Shown here: positions 1-10,249 of the stretch, piece after piece
Layout: every line of letters starts with the position of its first letter
Position numbering within the stretch: position 1 is the first letter of the stretch
Position numbers and translations under genes: made by a program
The notes under the pieces: generated by a model
What the model saw: only the letters and a program-made list of their open reading frames with translations
Databases searched by the model: none
What the model was told of the DNA's origin: nothing
From: Hirsutella rhossiliensis
Lineage: Eukaryota > Ascomycota > Sordariomycetes > Hypocreales > Ophiocordycipitaceae
NCBI RefSeq assembly: GCF_020360975.1
Contig: NW_025408668.1
Span: 2,976,001 to 3,040,000, forward strand
Direction of reading: 5' to 3'
DNA length: 64,000 nt

Positions 1-1934
1 GCAGCTCCTAAGTTCGGCGTTCCAGTTGTCGAGACATCTCATGATGGCAAGCATCTCCTTGTCGTGAATGGGATAGTTGTACTCCGCTGGCGAAAGTCGC
101 TTCGAGAAGAAGGCGCATGCGTGTCGACGTCCATCTGGGCCTTCCTGCGACAGGACGCCTCCCAATGCGTAGCCTGAGCAATCCGTCTCCAAAAAGGTCG
201 GGAGGCTCGGGTCCCACTGCTTGAGCACCGGTGACTCGCAAAATCGTCGCTTCAGCTCCTGAAACGCCTCGTTCTCCGCTCGTCCCCAATGAAAGGCAGT
301 TCCTTTCTTAAGCAGGGCATCCAGAGACTGCGTGATCTTGGCATAGTCGGGGATGAAGATCCGGTAATAGTTGGCGAAGCCCAGAAAGCTTCTGACACCC
401 TTCACCGTGGTCGGGGCCTCCCATTCGCGGATGGCGCGCTGCTTTTCGGGGTCGCAGGCGATTCCTTTCCCTGCGTTGACGATGAACCCAAGGTATTTGA
501 CCTCTTGTACCGAAAACTCGCACTTCGCTGGGTCTAGGTGCAGCCCAGCGTCGGCGAGTGCTTGGAGAACTCGTCGCACCTTAGCCTCATGATCCGCCTT
601 CGAACCGCTCGAGTAGATCAGTACATCATCCAGGTACGCTGTGACAAAGTCGTCCAGCCATTCGCGCAATACACTGTTCATGTATCGTTGGAATGATGCC
701 GGGGCGCCGCTCAGGCCGAAAGGGCACACGAGCCACTCGTAGAGCCCAAACCTCGTGCGAAATGCAGTCTTTCCCTCATGTCCCGGAGCCATGCGGATCT
801 TATGGAAAGCGGCCACCACGTCCAACTTGGTGAACCACTTAGCCTTGGCCAGATTCTGCAGGGTCTCCGCGATGAGGGCAGTGGGTATCGGTCGCGCTTG
901 GTGATTGCATTCAGCGCTCGGTAGTCGCAACAAAATCGCAGCCCTCCATTCGGCTTCCGCACGAACAGCACCGGCGCGGCAGCCGCTGAGCTACTCGCTC
1001 GGATGAATCCTCTGTCCAGCAGGTCTTTCAGGGTCTTTCGCAAGACCAACAGCTCTTCTCGTGACATGTTGTAGAGTGGGCCCCACGGAAGGGGTGGCTC
1101 GTTGCCGTTCTTGTCAGGCTGCAGGTTGACTTCATGATCCACACCCGGTCGATGTGGCGGCAGCTTCATTGCCTCTCCTGGTGAGAATAGGTCGCGGAAT
1201 TCTTTCAGCACTTCTGCCGGGACCTTCTCGCTCGGATCGACTGGCGGCTTCGGCTGAAGCGCCCTCTCTATATCCGACAAACTGATTGCATGAATCGAGA
1301 TCGCGTTGCACTTCTTGCGTCTCTTTGCGCGTCGACACTCCGCCGTGAATACGGCTGCCGACACGAGTCTTGCGCTTCGAATCGCGCGTATCTTGGCGGG
1401 CTCTTCCTGCCCAATGAGGCGTATCGTCACACCTGCCCTCCCATGGTACATTCGCTGCTTGGCAGCATCGTACACGACGTGATTTCTCTCCATCCAAGGC
1501 CGGCCGAGGAACATGTCCTGGCCCAGGCTTGGGATCACGTATGCAAAGACACGTTCGTCAAATCCAGCTGTCTCGACCACAACAGCCACGACCCCTGGGG
1601 ATATGACACTCTTCGCTGACTCTGAGAATCCCCCAATTTCTCGTGGTTTCGAGTCGACGAAGGGTATCCGCAGCTTCCGAACAAGGGCTTCGTCGATCAC
1701 GGCATAGCAGTCACATCCACAGTCGACAAGGGCGCGTATTCGATAGCCTCGGTTTACCCGCGCGTTGACTAATACAGTCCGACTATTCATTCGTGGCTTG
1801 AACGCTTCCCAGTCCCGGATGTCTGCCTTTGCAGGCCCCGGCGCCCGCTTTCGCCCGGGGCTAGTCTTTTCCCGCCGACTCGTCCTCACTGGATGCTGCG
1901 GTTGATTCCGAATCATCTGCGGCATCGGGCTTCT
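1..1934 (-). pseudogene. Ty3/Gypsy pol, 5' part (protease, RT, start of RNase H)
   Basis: Minus-strand pol of an LTR retrotransposon, cut by the window edge. Reading from high to low coordinates: a retropepsin-like protease with the motif ALVDCGCDCYAVID (about 1,700), the reverse transcriptase palm with RKPNGGLRFCCDYRALN (about 930) and the catalytic motif AYLDDVLIY (about 615-640), then the RNase H start ETDCSGYALGGVLSQ (about 160-200). A one-base deletion near 881, in the run of C after the motif RYPLP, shifts the frame; the RT then continues open to position 1. The frame of this ORF is the same as that of the gag C-terminus, separated only by a TGA near 1,935. CpA and TpG are normally abundant, so this copy is not RIPed. 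Integrase and the 3' LTR lie outside the window. The family call is secure; inactivity follows from the frameshifts. Confidence 0.9.
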
Positions 1935-2960
1935 TCATGCGCGCAGCTTTAGGTCGCTGTTGCTTCCTTCGCCAGGAAAGACCACCTGGGCTGGGCAGTC
2001 CACGATAAGATGATCCGTCCGACCACAGCGATAGCAGCGGCGCTCATCCTTCGGCTTCTTATCGACATGTCGACGACCCTTCGACTCGTGGCCAATACGG
2101 TTGATGTCCGTCATCTTAACATCTCCGTCGGGGTCCTCCGGTTCCTCCTTGGGTCGTTGCCTTGGTAGCTGTTGAGGCGTCCGCTCAGTCGACGTCGGCT
2201 GCCTACCGGGTTTCAGTCTCTCAATCTGCCCGCAATTTCCTGAACTCTCGCAAGCCATCCCTGGTAGTCGTCGGGTAGGACGGCTGTGACCAAACTCTCT
2301 TGGAGGCGTGCATTTATTGCGTTCTCTAGAAATACGATCTTTGCACTGTCCGGCCAGTCTGCTCCCCCGGCTTCAGCTAATGCCTGTTCGAATCGGGGAA
2401 GGAAGGACGCGAGAGGTTGGTCTTCGCGCTGCCGCATAGTTCTCAGCGTGGCAGCAGCGCGGGATTGGATGTTGCTGTCCTGGTAGGTTCGGTCGAGGTA
2501 TCGCATGAACTCTTGGGGTCGTAGCTACCCCAGGGCCTCCGCGGCGTAAAGGTAGCGACCACTTGCTGTGGTCGCTCGTCCAAACATGAGTTGATGAGGT
2601 ACCAAAGTTCGCGATTTCCACTGTAGTAGTGTGCATCAAGGTCCAGCTTGTCTCGCATCTGCCTGGCCCAGGCGGAGTAGCTCTTCCGTGAGCCGTCATA
2701 CTTGGGTGGGTTGGGCAACGGTTTCCGCATTCCAGTACCGCAGGTTTTGGGAGGGCGTGCCCAAGCCAGGCGTGCTCGCCCAATCCTCGTGCCACTGGCG
2801 GCGATTGCAAGTCGGCGCTCTGCGGCTGCGCTCGCCCGAGTTGCTCCATCAGCAAGGAAAGTTGGTCCTGTAGAGGGCTGAGAGTCGCATTGACCGCTTC
2901 TTGAATGCGTTGGTCAATCCATTGCTGCTGGAGACTTGGGCTCTCACTCTGCTGGTCCAT
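1935..2960 (-). pseudogene. Ty3/Gypsy gag with CCHC zinc knuckle, frameshifted
   Basis: Gag of the same element, starting at the ATG ending at 2,960, 48 bases inside the 5' LTR. It opens with MDQQSESPSLQQQW and a helical, Gln-rich N-terminus. It continues in a second frame (PPKYDGSRKSYSAWARQM, about 2,720-2,640), a third (the capsid-like stretch around RYLDRTYQDSNIQSRAAATL, about 2,500) and a fourth that holds the zinc knuckle CYRCGRTDHLIVDC (CX2CX4HX4C, about 2,020). Three frame changes, each of the same sense, point to single-base deletions near 2,740, 2,515 and 2,225. There is no RIP signature. The ORF ends at a TGA; an ATG overlaps this TGA in another frame. Whether the original Gag-Pol was read through, reinitiated or simply continuous cannot be decided from one copy. 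Confidence 0.85.
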
Positions 2961-3008
2961 CCTGACGAGCAGTCTGCAGCTTGCGGTATTTAGAAGGAGC
3001 TCTAGATA

Positions 3009-3243
3009 TGTGAAAGGCTGGCCCGGAGTTTATTCAACAAGCAGGTGCCTAGGTGTTGTCTATCTAGAGCTAAGGAGGAAAGAAGCTGAACTCGAGGCGT
3101 AGCCTCGAGTGCGAGCTTATATTGCCCTTCTCGGAATGTTCTCGCAGCTTCTGGGTCCGCGGAGCGGGGCCGGTGTTGCCACCGGAGCACGACCCACCGG
3201 ACCCGGTACAACCGGGTCCACCAGCCGGGCACAGCCCGTGACA
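3009..3243 (-). repeat. 5' LTR of the 1-3,243 Gypsy element
   Basis: A ~235-bp LTR bounded by TGT...ACA (TGTGAAAGG on the left, CCCGTGACA on the right), just upstream of gag on the minus strand. Reading on the minus strand it holds a TATA-like GCAATATAAGC. The matching 3' LTR is outside the window, so the ends are inferred from the TG/CA termini and from the position of gag. Confidence 0.7.
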
Positions 3244-3387
3244 CGCCTGAACTATAAAGTTGCCCCAGATATCTAAGCCTAAGCAGGAAGGGCATTTACA
3301 AGCAGTAATATATAGCATTGCACACATACCAAATACGATTGGTATACGTCCGCCTCCAACTTCCCTTTTCATGCCCTGGACGACTCA

Positions 3388-5744
3388 TCACAGTTCGTCC
3401 ATAAGAGCTGAACCCTCATCTGACTCCAATTCGGCTGTAACTTGGAAGATTTTGCTTACCAGGTCGGCTAGCATGATATCGCTGCCTTCAGCGGCTATGA
3501 GACCCATAGCCGCCGGAAGCTGTTCCACCACGCCCGTGAACTTGGAGGTATACGGCGTGGTGCCGACTATGCATATAGAATTAATTGACGTGCACATAAG
3601 ACAAGGCAACACACCAAGATGAGCAAGGGAGCATATCATGACAGCCGACATGGCTCCCTATCCGTCCCCAAGTGAGAGTAGACCTACCAGGGAAAATGAG
3701 CTCCGGACATTGGGCATAGGGACCCACGTTGTAGAAGAAGAAGCCCTGACCCGTAAACTGCTGTGGCCTGTCCTTGTACTTGTCTCGGTAGTCTGGCTCG
3801 CCACTGGTCCAGGGCAGAACAATGATGGTGCTGGAGTAACCATCTTCGGCCGGCGGCATGATGTGTTGATAGAACCAGTCATGGTACGTCTTGATGAGCA
3901 TCTCGCCTTGGGCTTTCTGCTCTGCTGTTACAGTGGGCGTGTAGCCGCTGGGCAAGCGTTAGTAGACGTCATCTACTTGATGTGACACGGCCAGACTCAC
4001 ACTTTGAACCGAACCTGCGGGTTGAGAATCGGAGGCTTGCCCATCGTCTTCGTGTACTCCTTTATAAAGGGCTGTAGGAGCCCTGTCCACTGGTCTCGAT
4101 TGGCGGACCAATCAAAGGCGTGGTGGAAGTGCTTGCCGATGGACTCATGAGTGCCTTTCGGGCGAGTTTTCTTCCAAGTGTCGGCAAGGCTGATGTTGGT
4201 GCGTTTCACGCCCAAGAAGCCTTCCACACGGGTGATGAACGCCTCGAATACGCGCTGGCTTGCTTCATCGGCAACTGGCCAGTAGTCGGTCGGGTAAATC
4301 AGCTTGGTGGGTTTCTGCTTCGGACAGCCAAGTTAGTTACGGCAAAGAGCTGCATGGAAGATATGCATGGCATCCCTTGTAAACCTTGCCGGCCGTGTCC
4401 GTCGACCCATAAAGGGCTTGTGCGAGCGTCTTGTACTCGGCTGCTGTGCGGGCGAAACCACCGATGGTGTCCCAGTTCCTGTACGGGTGCATCAGCATAC
4501 TATCATATGTACCGACAAGTCGAACAAGGACTCTTTACGAGCTGTATGGGACTAGCCCCATCGTACTCGCAGCCCCAAGCGTGGGCCGCATCCCGAAAAT
4601 TGCCTGAGCAGCCGCTGGCGACCTAATGCTCCCCAAGGCTCCGAGGAAGGTTAGCCGGCAGCTTCAGCTTGAGACGAGGCAGCTTACTGTCCGTGCCAAG
4701 GGCAAAGTCAAGCCATGCGTACGAGGAAACCGCGGAGGCACTGCCGGCACTGCTTCCGCTGGGCGTAAGATAGCCATCGCCGCGCGGATTGAAAGGTCCA
4801 TGGTAGTCGACCCAGTCACAAGTTGGCCATTCCGAGTCGGCAAATTGCGTCGTCTTGAGCTTTCCGACGACGACGAAGCCCAAGTCAATCAGGCGCTGAA
4901 CCGTCGCTGCGTTGGCCTTCTTGGCAGGATACAGCTCTGTGTATGCACGAGAAGACGCGCCCGTTTTGAGCCCCTTCAAGTCGATGATGTCCTTGACAGC
5001 TACACGCAGTCCTGCATAGGGCTTCTCTTTCGTCTTGGCCAAGTATAGGCGCGATGGCACGGCAACGGTCAGGGCGGATGGGAACTGTTCGCCATAGGCA
5101 GAAGCGTCGAGAGATCGAAATCTCGAGAAACTGTTACTTGCTGCCCCTCTGATGAGCCGGACATTGAGCTCGCAACTCACCCGTTGTCGCCGGCTGGGAC
5201 CGTTGAAACCATGAAGGCACCCGCAGTATCAGGGTATAACCGATACGCCTGGTGGAGGCGACCATGATGCAGGAAATAAGGACCTTGGGCAAGCTGGGCT
5301 TTACCCGCGCTGCTGTGGAAAGAGTTTAGGCTGCTTGCCCCAAGACTACGAAGCGCATTCTCGTCGTCCTTGCCGAGGGCGCCTTGGGATTCGGTGATCT
5401 GGACGACGATGGTTCCAAGAAAGTCCGGCGACCAGACGTCATCCCTGGCCTTGAAGTCGTGAATCGTGGCCTGGAGCTCCTTCACGCCGAGCAACTGGCG
5501 GCCGATGGTGAGAACGGTGCATGGCTCAGCTATCTGGTCCTTGTCCAATGTAGGCGAATCAAGCCCCTATCGACCGTCAGCAAGCCACACGAGTGGAGGA
5601 GGTATGCCGCCTCACGGAGGGTAGTGGGTGCATGTAGTATGCGATGTCCCCGAGACGGACTACCGTGGACACCATATTGGCACCCATTGCAAGTGCGTGG
5701 TTCATGGCCAAGAGTGCTGCACAGCACACGGGTAGGGGCACCAT
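3388..5744 (-). CDS. Secreted amidase (amidase-signature family, Arp1-type N-terminus)
   Basis: Intact eight-exon gene. Exons on the plus coordinates: 5616-5744, 5181-5533, 4688-5130, 4539-4638, 4385-4478, 4001-4314, 3688-3947, 3388-3566; all introns are GT-AG and the CDS totals 1,872 nt (623 aa). The protein starts [19 protein letters not shown], a probable signal peptide. The first 150 residues resemble the N-terminal domain annotated on fungal Arp1/scytalone-dehydratase-like amidases ([17 protein letters not shown]). The amidase core follows: the catalytic Lys in [14 protein letters not shown], the Ser-rich loop [15 protein letters not shown] and, across a spliced junction, the nucleophile motif [15 protein letters not shown]. 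This Ser-cisSer-Lys set hydrolyses an amide bond; the substrate is unknown. The branch site of intron 5 (4315-4384) is a perfect CTAAC. Alternative: an upstream in-frame Met at 5,855. The intron 2 acceptor could also be 6 bases earlier. The Gypsy LTR lies 145 bp beyond the stop codon. Confidence 0.88.
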
Positions 5745-6010
5745 GTCTGGCCTGCTTGTTGGAGCTGAGGGCAAACAGGCTCTACCCCCTCCAGAGATGG
5801 CGAGAAACCGCGAAAAAAGCTTGCCAGTCACCAGAAAACGGACGTGGCACGGCACGGTCCGTCACTCGAGCACAGCCAACTGCTTTGTGAGCGATTGCCG
5901 GCCGGGCTTGGCAAGCTGACATTATTATGAATGTGGCTTATGCACGCTCCCAGACCGGGCATGCATGTATGTGCAAGTTCCCATTGCTTGTGCAACAGCG
6001 GCTGAATGTC

Positions 6011-6776
6011 GCGGGAGCAATGATTAGTTATATGGTACTTTATTTACTACGAGATTACGTAAAGGACTATATATAGTAGCTAGCGAGAAATATATACTAT
6101 AATACTAGCTAGTTATCTTTAATAGAAGTGCCTTTAATTTTATTAGAGGATAATATAACTAGTTAAATACTAGCTATCTATATATATAGTAATTACTACT
6201 TAGCTAAATAGAATTACTATACTCTGTATAGTTAGGGTCTAATAACTAACGCGCTTAAGTAATAACTTACCTTCCCGTTAAAAAAAACCCGGCCTTAATT
6301 AGAACTAGCGTCGAATTTTCTGTATTTTTAGTTCGTTAAACCTTTTGCCCACTCAGAACAACAAGCAGCAGCCACGTCTTACCTGTATTAATTATATCTT
6401 GTCCCTTTGGCTGTCATAACGCCGGTCTCTAGTCACGGGCCCCATAATACGCTGCTACAACGTACCTAGATACGTACCACGTCTGCAATAAGCAGCTGCG
6501 ACAGCCTCGTAGCTATTTGTATAGGCCCAACCTGCTGGGACTTCTATAATGATGTTTACTAGTATATTGATGTACCCTCAATCGCGGGGCGTCCTTATTC
6601 GCTAGCATCCTTGTTCGTGACTAGAGACCGGCGTTGTGACAGTCAAATATCAGCAGCCCGCCGTGCAAGCGGCTACGTCTTCCCTGCCTGCCCGCCACGT
6701 CTTATGTGCCCGAGTAAGCAGCCTACCTCAGCGGCCACGTGTCACAACATACGGGCGGGAGCGATAATTAGTTATA
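6011..6776. repeat. 22-bp direct repeats bracketing an AT-rich patch
   Basis: The 22-mer at 6,011-6,032 (GCGGGAGCAATG...TTATA) recurs at 6,755-6,776 with two mismatches. Between them lie the AT-rich segment and the 6,406-6,647 inverted repeat. Could be the ends of an old insertion or a tandem duplication; no transposase is visible. Confidence 0.5.
6406..6647. repeat. MITE-like element with 31-bp terminal inverted repeats
   Basis: The left arm 6,406-6,436 (TTTGGCTGTCATAACG...AGTCAC) is the reverse complement of 6,617-6,647 at 29 of 31 positions. One mismatch is G-to-A at a TpG, as RIP would give. The ~180-bp interior has no ORF. This fits a non-autonomous terminal-inverted-repeat element, but target duplications are not evident and no second copy is in the window. 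Confidence 0.5.
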
Positions 6777-7281
6777 CGTGCTTGATGCATGAGGGAACTG
6801 ACAAACTCTGGCTGGCGGCAAATAGGAGCTTTCCATTTCCCCGCGTCCTTGGCCTCTACATGTATGTTGTACGCAGCCGGTCGGGGAGCGCTCGGGAAGC
6901 CGGACTCGCCTCGACGCCTAAGCACGGCTGGCTTCTTCCCCTCTTCAATAAAACTATTCACAAATAGTGTAACGGTAAAGCCCCTGATGCAGCTCGTAGC
7001 AATGTGGTGTAACAACCTCTTGTACTCTGTGCAGAGTAATTTTCTTAACAATTCGGCTTTACTAGATTCAACTGTTAGATGGGAAAATTGGCGGTCTGCA
7101 AAAGCTCCATCAAGGGGGTCTTTGAAATAATTAGCTAAAATGATTATGATATTAATCCGACAACAACCCACCCAAGTAGCTAGCAGCCCGAAAAGAAGGA
7201 CTTCGGACATTCACACGTTCCTCTTTTAGAATCAAAAATGCTGCCATTCGGAAGGAGGACGATGCATGAAAACTTTCTCCG

Positions 7282-7719
7282 CTAGACTATCCGAACTATT
7301 CCACTAAAAACCAAAGGGCATCTCAGCATCTCAACCGCCCTCTGCAACCGTGGTGCAGACTGACTGCGTGGCGTCAATATAAGATGGGCCTTGGTCTGGC
7401 AGGAGGGGTAGGAAAGGCAACGTACACATCCACTTCCACCACAATGCTGGCATTCGGTCCGCTGGCATGGGATGTCCACCTCGCCCTGAAACACGTTACA
7501 CCAGTAATACCATGGCTTTTCGTTGGGGCGGCTTGGGTCTCTCCTCCAGGTCAACCACGGCTTAGCCTTCAACTCTTGAGGTGTAAGACTGGCTAGGTTG
7601 GTAGGGGGCCAGAATTGCCGCCACGGCTGATGACTTGATCCCCTTTCGGGACGACCCAGAGTGTCCCAAGCCAGGGACTGGCTATCCACATCCGCAGACA
7701 GGCCGTATGGGTTGGTCAT
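7282..7719 (-). CDS. Hypothetical Cys-rich small protein
   Basis: A 145-codon open frame, minus strand, starting MTNPYGLSADVDSQ. The N-terminal half is Trp/Pro-rich (KPWLTWRRDPSRPNEKPWY). A Cys cluster CQRTECQHCGGSGCVRC at residues ~84-101 looks like a knotted or metal-binding zinc-ribbon/DnaJ-type pattern. There is no signal peptide. Base composition is normal and it sits in the gene-bearing, un-RIPed part of the window, between two intact minus-strand genes. I do not recognise the family. The open length in a moderately GC region could also arise by chance. Confidence 0.4.
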   Translation of the reverse strand: MTNPYGLSADVDSQSLAWDTLGRPERGSSHQPWRQFWPPTNLASLTPQELKAKPWLTWRRDPSRPNEKPWYYWCNVFQGEVDIPCQRTECQHCGGSGCVRCLSYPSCQTKAHLILTPRSQSAPRLQRAVEMLRCPLVFSGIVRIV

Positions 7720-8184
7720 GATGATTAATGAGGCCGCAGCCCTGTCAACAGCTTGAAAAGAAGGGGGAAACAGAAGGAGATGAGTCCGGTGTTGACAAAA
7801 TGAAGGCTGCTTGGATTAGAGGATGCTGCAGCAAATGCCCCCATATATGTATGTAGGGCACCATAACAGTGTTTTCGAGGAAGTATCATGTGCTGCATCC
7901 GTCATAACCAACGTCAGGCCGTGTCGAGAAAGATGACGGATCATTTTTCAATCGGTGTATCGTCAACCCGCGTGGAGGCCCTTTTTGGGAAAGGGGGGCT
8001 GCATGCATCTTGCTCCTCCAATGGTGTGTCCTTACTTGGTTGCGTACAATATTGCGTTTGCTGTTTGCGAAATGTGGTACGATGCTGTTGGACACGAATA
8101 ATACAACAGCCACGTGCAACGTGGCTGTGCATCTGCTGAATTCCCATTCGACTCTGTATGTTTTACCCGTCGTCAGAAGCGGCC
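7720..8184. other. Intergenic, no supported gene
   Basis: Spacer between the Cys-rich ORF and the 3' end of the CmcJ/NvfI-like gene. Overlapping short frames on both strands are present; none shows a motif or a plausible splice pattern. Confidence 0.6.
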
Positions 8185-9384
8185 CTAATAGAACACGAAT
8201 GTCCTCACTTCCACGCTCTCTCTTCGGGGCGCGTTATCTTCCAGCCGTCCGTAGGGGAATGAAACATGGGGTGCAACTGCAACACGTTAGCCACAATGAA
8301 GTTCACGTCGCCATTGACTGTTCCCAAAGAGCTCCGTACACTGTGCAATATCTGAGTCTTTCGCTGTTTCTGAATCGAAGCATTTGATAATCCATGCCTC
8401 GGAGTCTCGTTGCTCGTCGATAAAGTAGAGACGATGATGAGGACTGGGCCAGAAGTTGTATGTTTCACCCAGATAGTCGGGAAAAATTATGTCTGTTGGA
8501 ACTCGGTCGTCGTCGTTGACGGTTCGGTAGTCGCAGACAGCCAGAGGAGAGTCGCAGACCGGGCCTCGCAATGGCTTCCAAACGCTGGTCTCAGTTTAGC
8601 CCGGCCAAGGTAGCCAAACCACAGTTCTCAAATTGACCTACTTGACTATCTGGAACCGAGCGTCGGCATATTTATTGGCAAATTCGGGATGAAAGTGCTT
8701 CAAACGTCTGAAGGCAGCGCTGCTTGTCTGGTCTGTTCATTTGTCAAGACGAATGGCCCATCGCGACCCAAGGTGACCGTGGCCTTACCACCATGAATCG
8801 CGGCAAATGGTTGAGCATTTCCGGGAGAACCTCTGGATCCGACAGGGAGGGTAGGGTCTTTGCGACGGACCTAAGCTGAAGATCAGTCGAGTGGCCGGAT
8901 CAGCGGGCAAGGATAACTCTCATACCTGGAAGTCGAACGGGAGCACATCCACCGCTCCGGTGCATTGTTTCAGGAATTCCTTTACCTCTTCGTAGTATCG
9001 GGTGACAACGGCATCAGTCGATGCAAAGGCATGGTATGAGAGCGACGTATGAAGGGTTTCCAGCTGGAATCCATGCTTGTCCAACGAGAATAGTTCCTGA
9101 TGGCCACGAACATCCGCTATAGCGACGGTCTTCCGCGTATAACTGACGTTGGTCTGCTTGACTTTAGGGAGCCATGCATCGTCGATAGGGATGTTGAAGA
9201 AGTAAGGCTTCTCATTATCATAATGGGGGCTTGGCTTCATGTAAAAAATGCTGGCGTTATACATGAGCGGGCCCAAGTCGTCGAGTTCCCACTTTGTACT
9301 GAGATCAGTGAAAAGGGGCAGGGCCAGGCCGCGTGTATTGGCCTTCCGGGGCGACTCGGTTGCTTCCTCTTGACCAGCCTCCAT
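8185..9384 (-). CDS. CmcJ/NvfI (GA4-desaturase-like) family oxidoreductase
   Basis: Intact five-exon gene. Exons: 8926-9384, 8870-8789, 8732-8642, 8584-8340, 8276-8185; introns of 55-63 bp, all GT-AG. The CDS is 969 nt (322 aa); an alternative ATG at 9,447 gives 343 aa in the same frame. Family hallmarks in order: ASIFYMKPSPHYDNEKPYFF, then KTVAIADVRGHQELFSLDKH. The H-x-D metal-binding pair appears only after splicing (AIHGDQTSSAAFRRL), followed by RFQIVNVWKPLRGPV, LAVCDYRTVNDDDRVPTDI, and the C-terminal APHVSFPYG and RRESVEVRTFVFY. Members of this family are non-haem iron oxygenases or related enzymes of fungal secondary metabolism; the substrate here is unknown. It shares strand and neighbourhood with the amidase, but no synthase gene is present. 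The 5' end lies only ~65 bp from RIPed AT-rich DNA, so most of its promoter may be repeat-derived. Confidence 0.88.
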
Positions 9385-9449
9385 GTCGGAGAATCCTTCG
9401 AATAGTAGCGCTGAGTAGTTAAGACCTAAAACGAGGGGACCCGGCAAGT

Positions 9450-9661
9450 ATAAATGTCTCGACGGCTAGGCCAAAGTATGATATAGTTAATAGGTATAAA
9501 AAAGATATATAATAGAAAGGTAGTTAGAAATATATATAAAATAAGTTTTCTAATAGTTATATATTAGAAGTTAAAGCTTAATAGTATATATATTAATAAC
9601 TATTTTATAAGAACTTATATTTTATAGTTTTATAACTACTTTTTATATACTACTTTATTAA
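9450..9661. other. AT-rich RIPed left flank of the Copia insertion
   Basis: Almost pure A/T with TA-rich runs, and no gene. It ends with ATTAA (9,657-9,661), the left target-site duplication of the Copia element. The matching flank continues at 15,859-16,110, so the element landed in an already AT-rich repeat. Confidence 0.7.
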
Positions 9662-10137
9662 TGTCGCGAAGCGTGGCCTGATTTCGCAGTTCTCGGAGAT
9701 ATCCCTTAGCACGAGGGACCTAGGAAGCTAAAAAATAGGTTTTAAGGAAGGAGCTAAAAGGAGGTGCAGAGAGGAGGGTGGGGGCATAAGGGGAAGCAGA
9801 AGTAGCGATAGCTTCCTATAGAGGTAGCGAGAGATAAGACGGATATGCCGGCAACGGCTAGAAAGGAGGAGAAAAACCGGTAAAAAGCTCGGTAGTTAAA
9901 GGGATATTAGTAGCTTCTTTAAGTAGGATCTTCTTTATTAATTAAGATACTAGACGGGTATAAAGAGGGGGTTAGATAGAGGAAAGAAGGAGAATTAAGG
10001 CAATATAATAATCACTCCCCTACTATAATTACTACCCCCGTAAGATTTAAATATCTCTACCTTGCCTATCTAACCCCTTACTTCTACTTTTACCTTTATA
10101 TATTTTATATATACTTCTTATATCTCTCTTCGCGAGA
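9662..10137 (+). repeat. 5' LTR of the Copia element
   Basis: 476 bp. It differs from the 3' LTR mainly by ~27 extra bases near its start (AGTTCTCGGAGATATCCC and on) and by few substitutions, so the right copy carries a deletion. A third full-length LTR copy at 21,486-21,961 also has this segment, so 476 bp is the ancestral length. Confidence 0.92.
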
Positions 10138-10249
10138 GTTATAAGCCCGGGAGGAATAGTATTCTTATACCTTCCGGCTACTATAAAAGGCACCTTACTT
10201 ATATCCCTCGTAGCTTCCTTTTACCCCTCTTACTAGAAAAGCCGATTTT

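Larger units (their letters stand above)
5745..7281. other. Intergenic stretch with a small AT-rich, RIP-like patch
   Basis: No gene with family support. Bases 6,020-6,330 are very AT-rich and rich in TA, like the RIPed DNA further right; the rest keeps normal CA/TG. The patch is bracketed by a 22-bp direct repeat and followed by a 31-bp inverted repeat (separate entries). A minus-strand open frame at 6,728-7,210 has a hydrophobic start but no recognisable motif and lies partly over this repeat zone. Confidence 0.5.

Noticed and set aside
4367..5048. Long plus-strand frames over the amidase
   Set aside because: Shadows of the minus-strand amidase exons, which show catalytic motifs and consistent introns.
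6728..7210. 160-codon minus-strand frame with hydrophobic N-terminus
   Set aside because: No motif, no splice support, overlaps the repeat patch, and an equally long frame exists on the opposite strand.
7886..8147. Overlapping short frames on both strands
   Set aside because: Competing frames of similar length with no conserved features; it is spacer next to the 3' end of the oxidoreductase.
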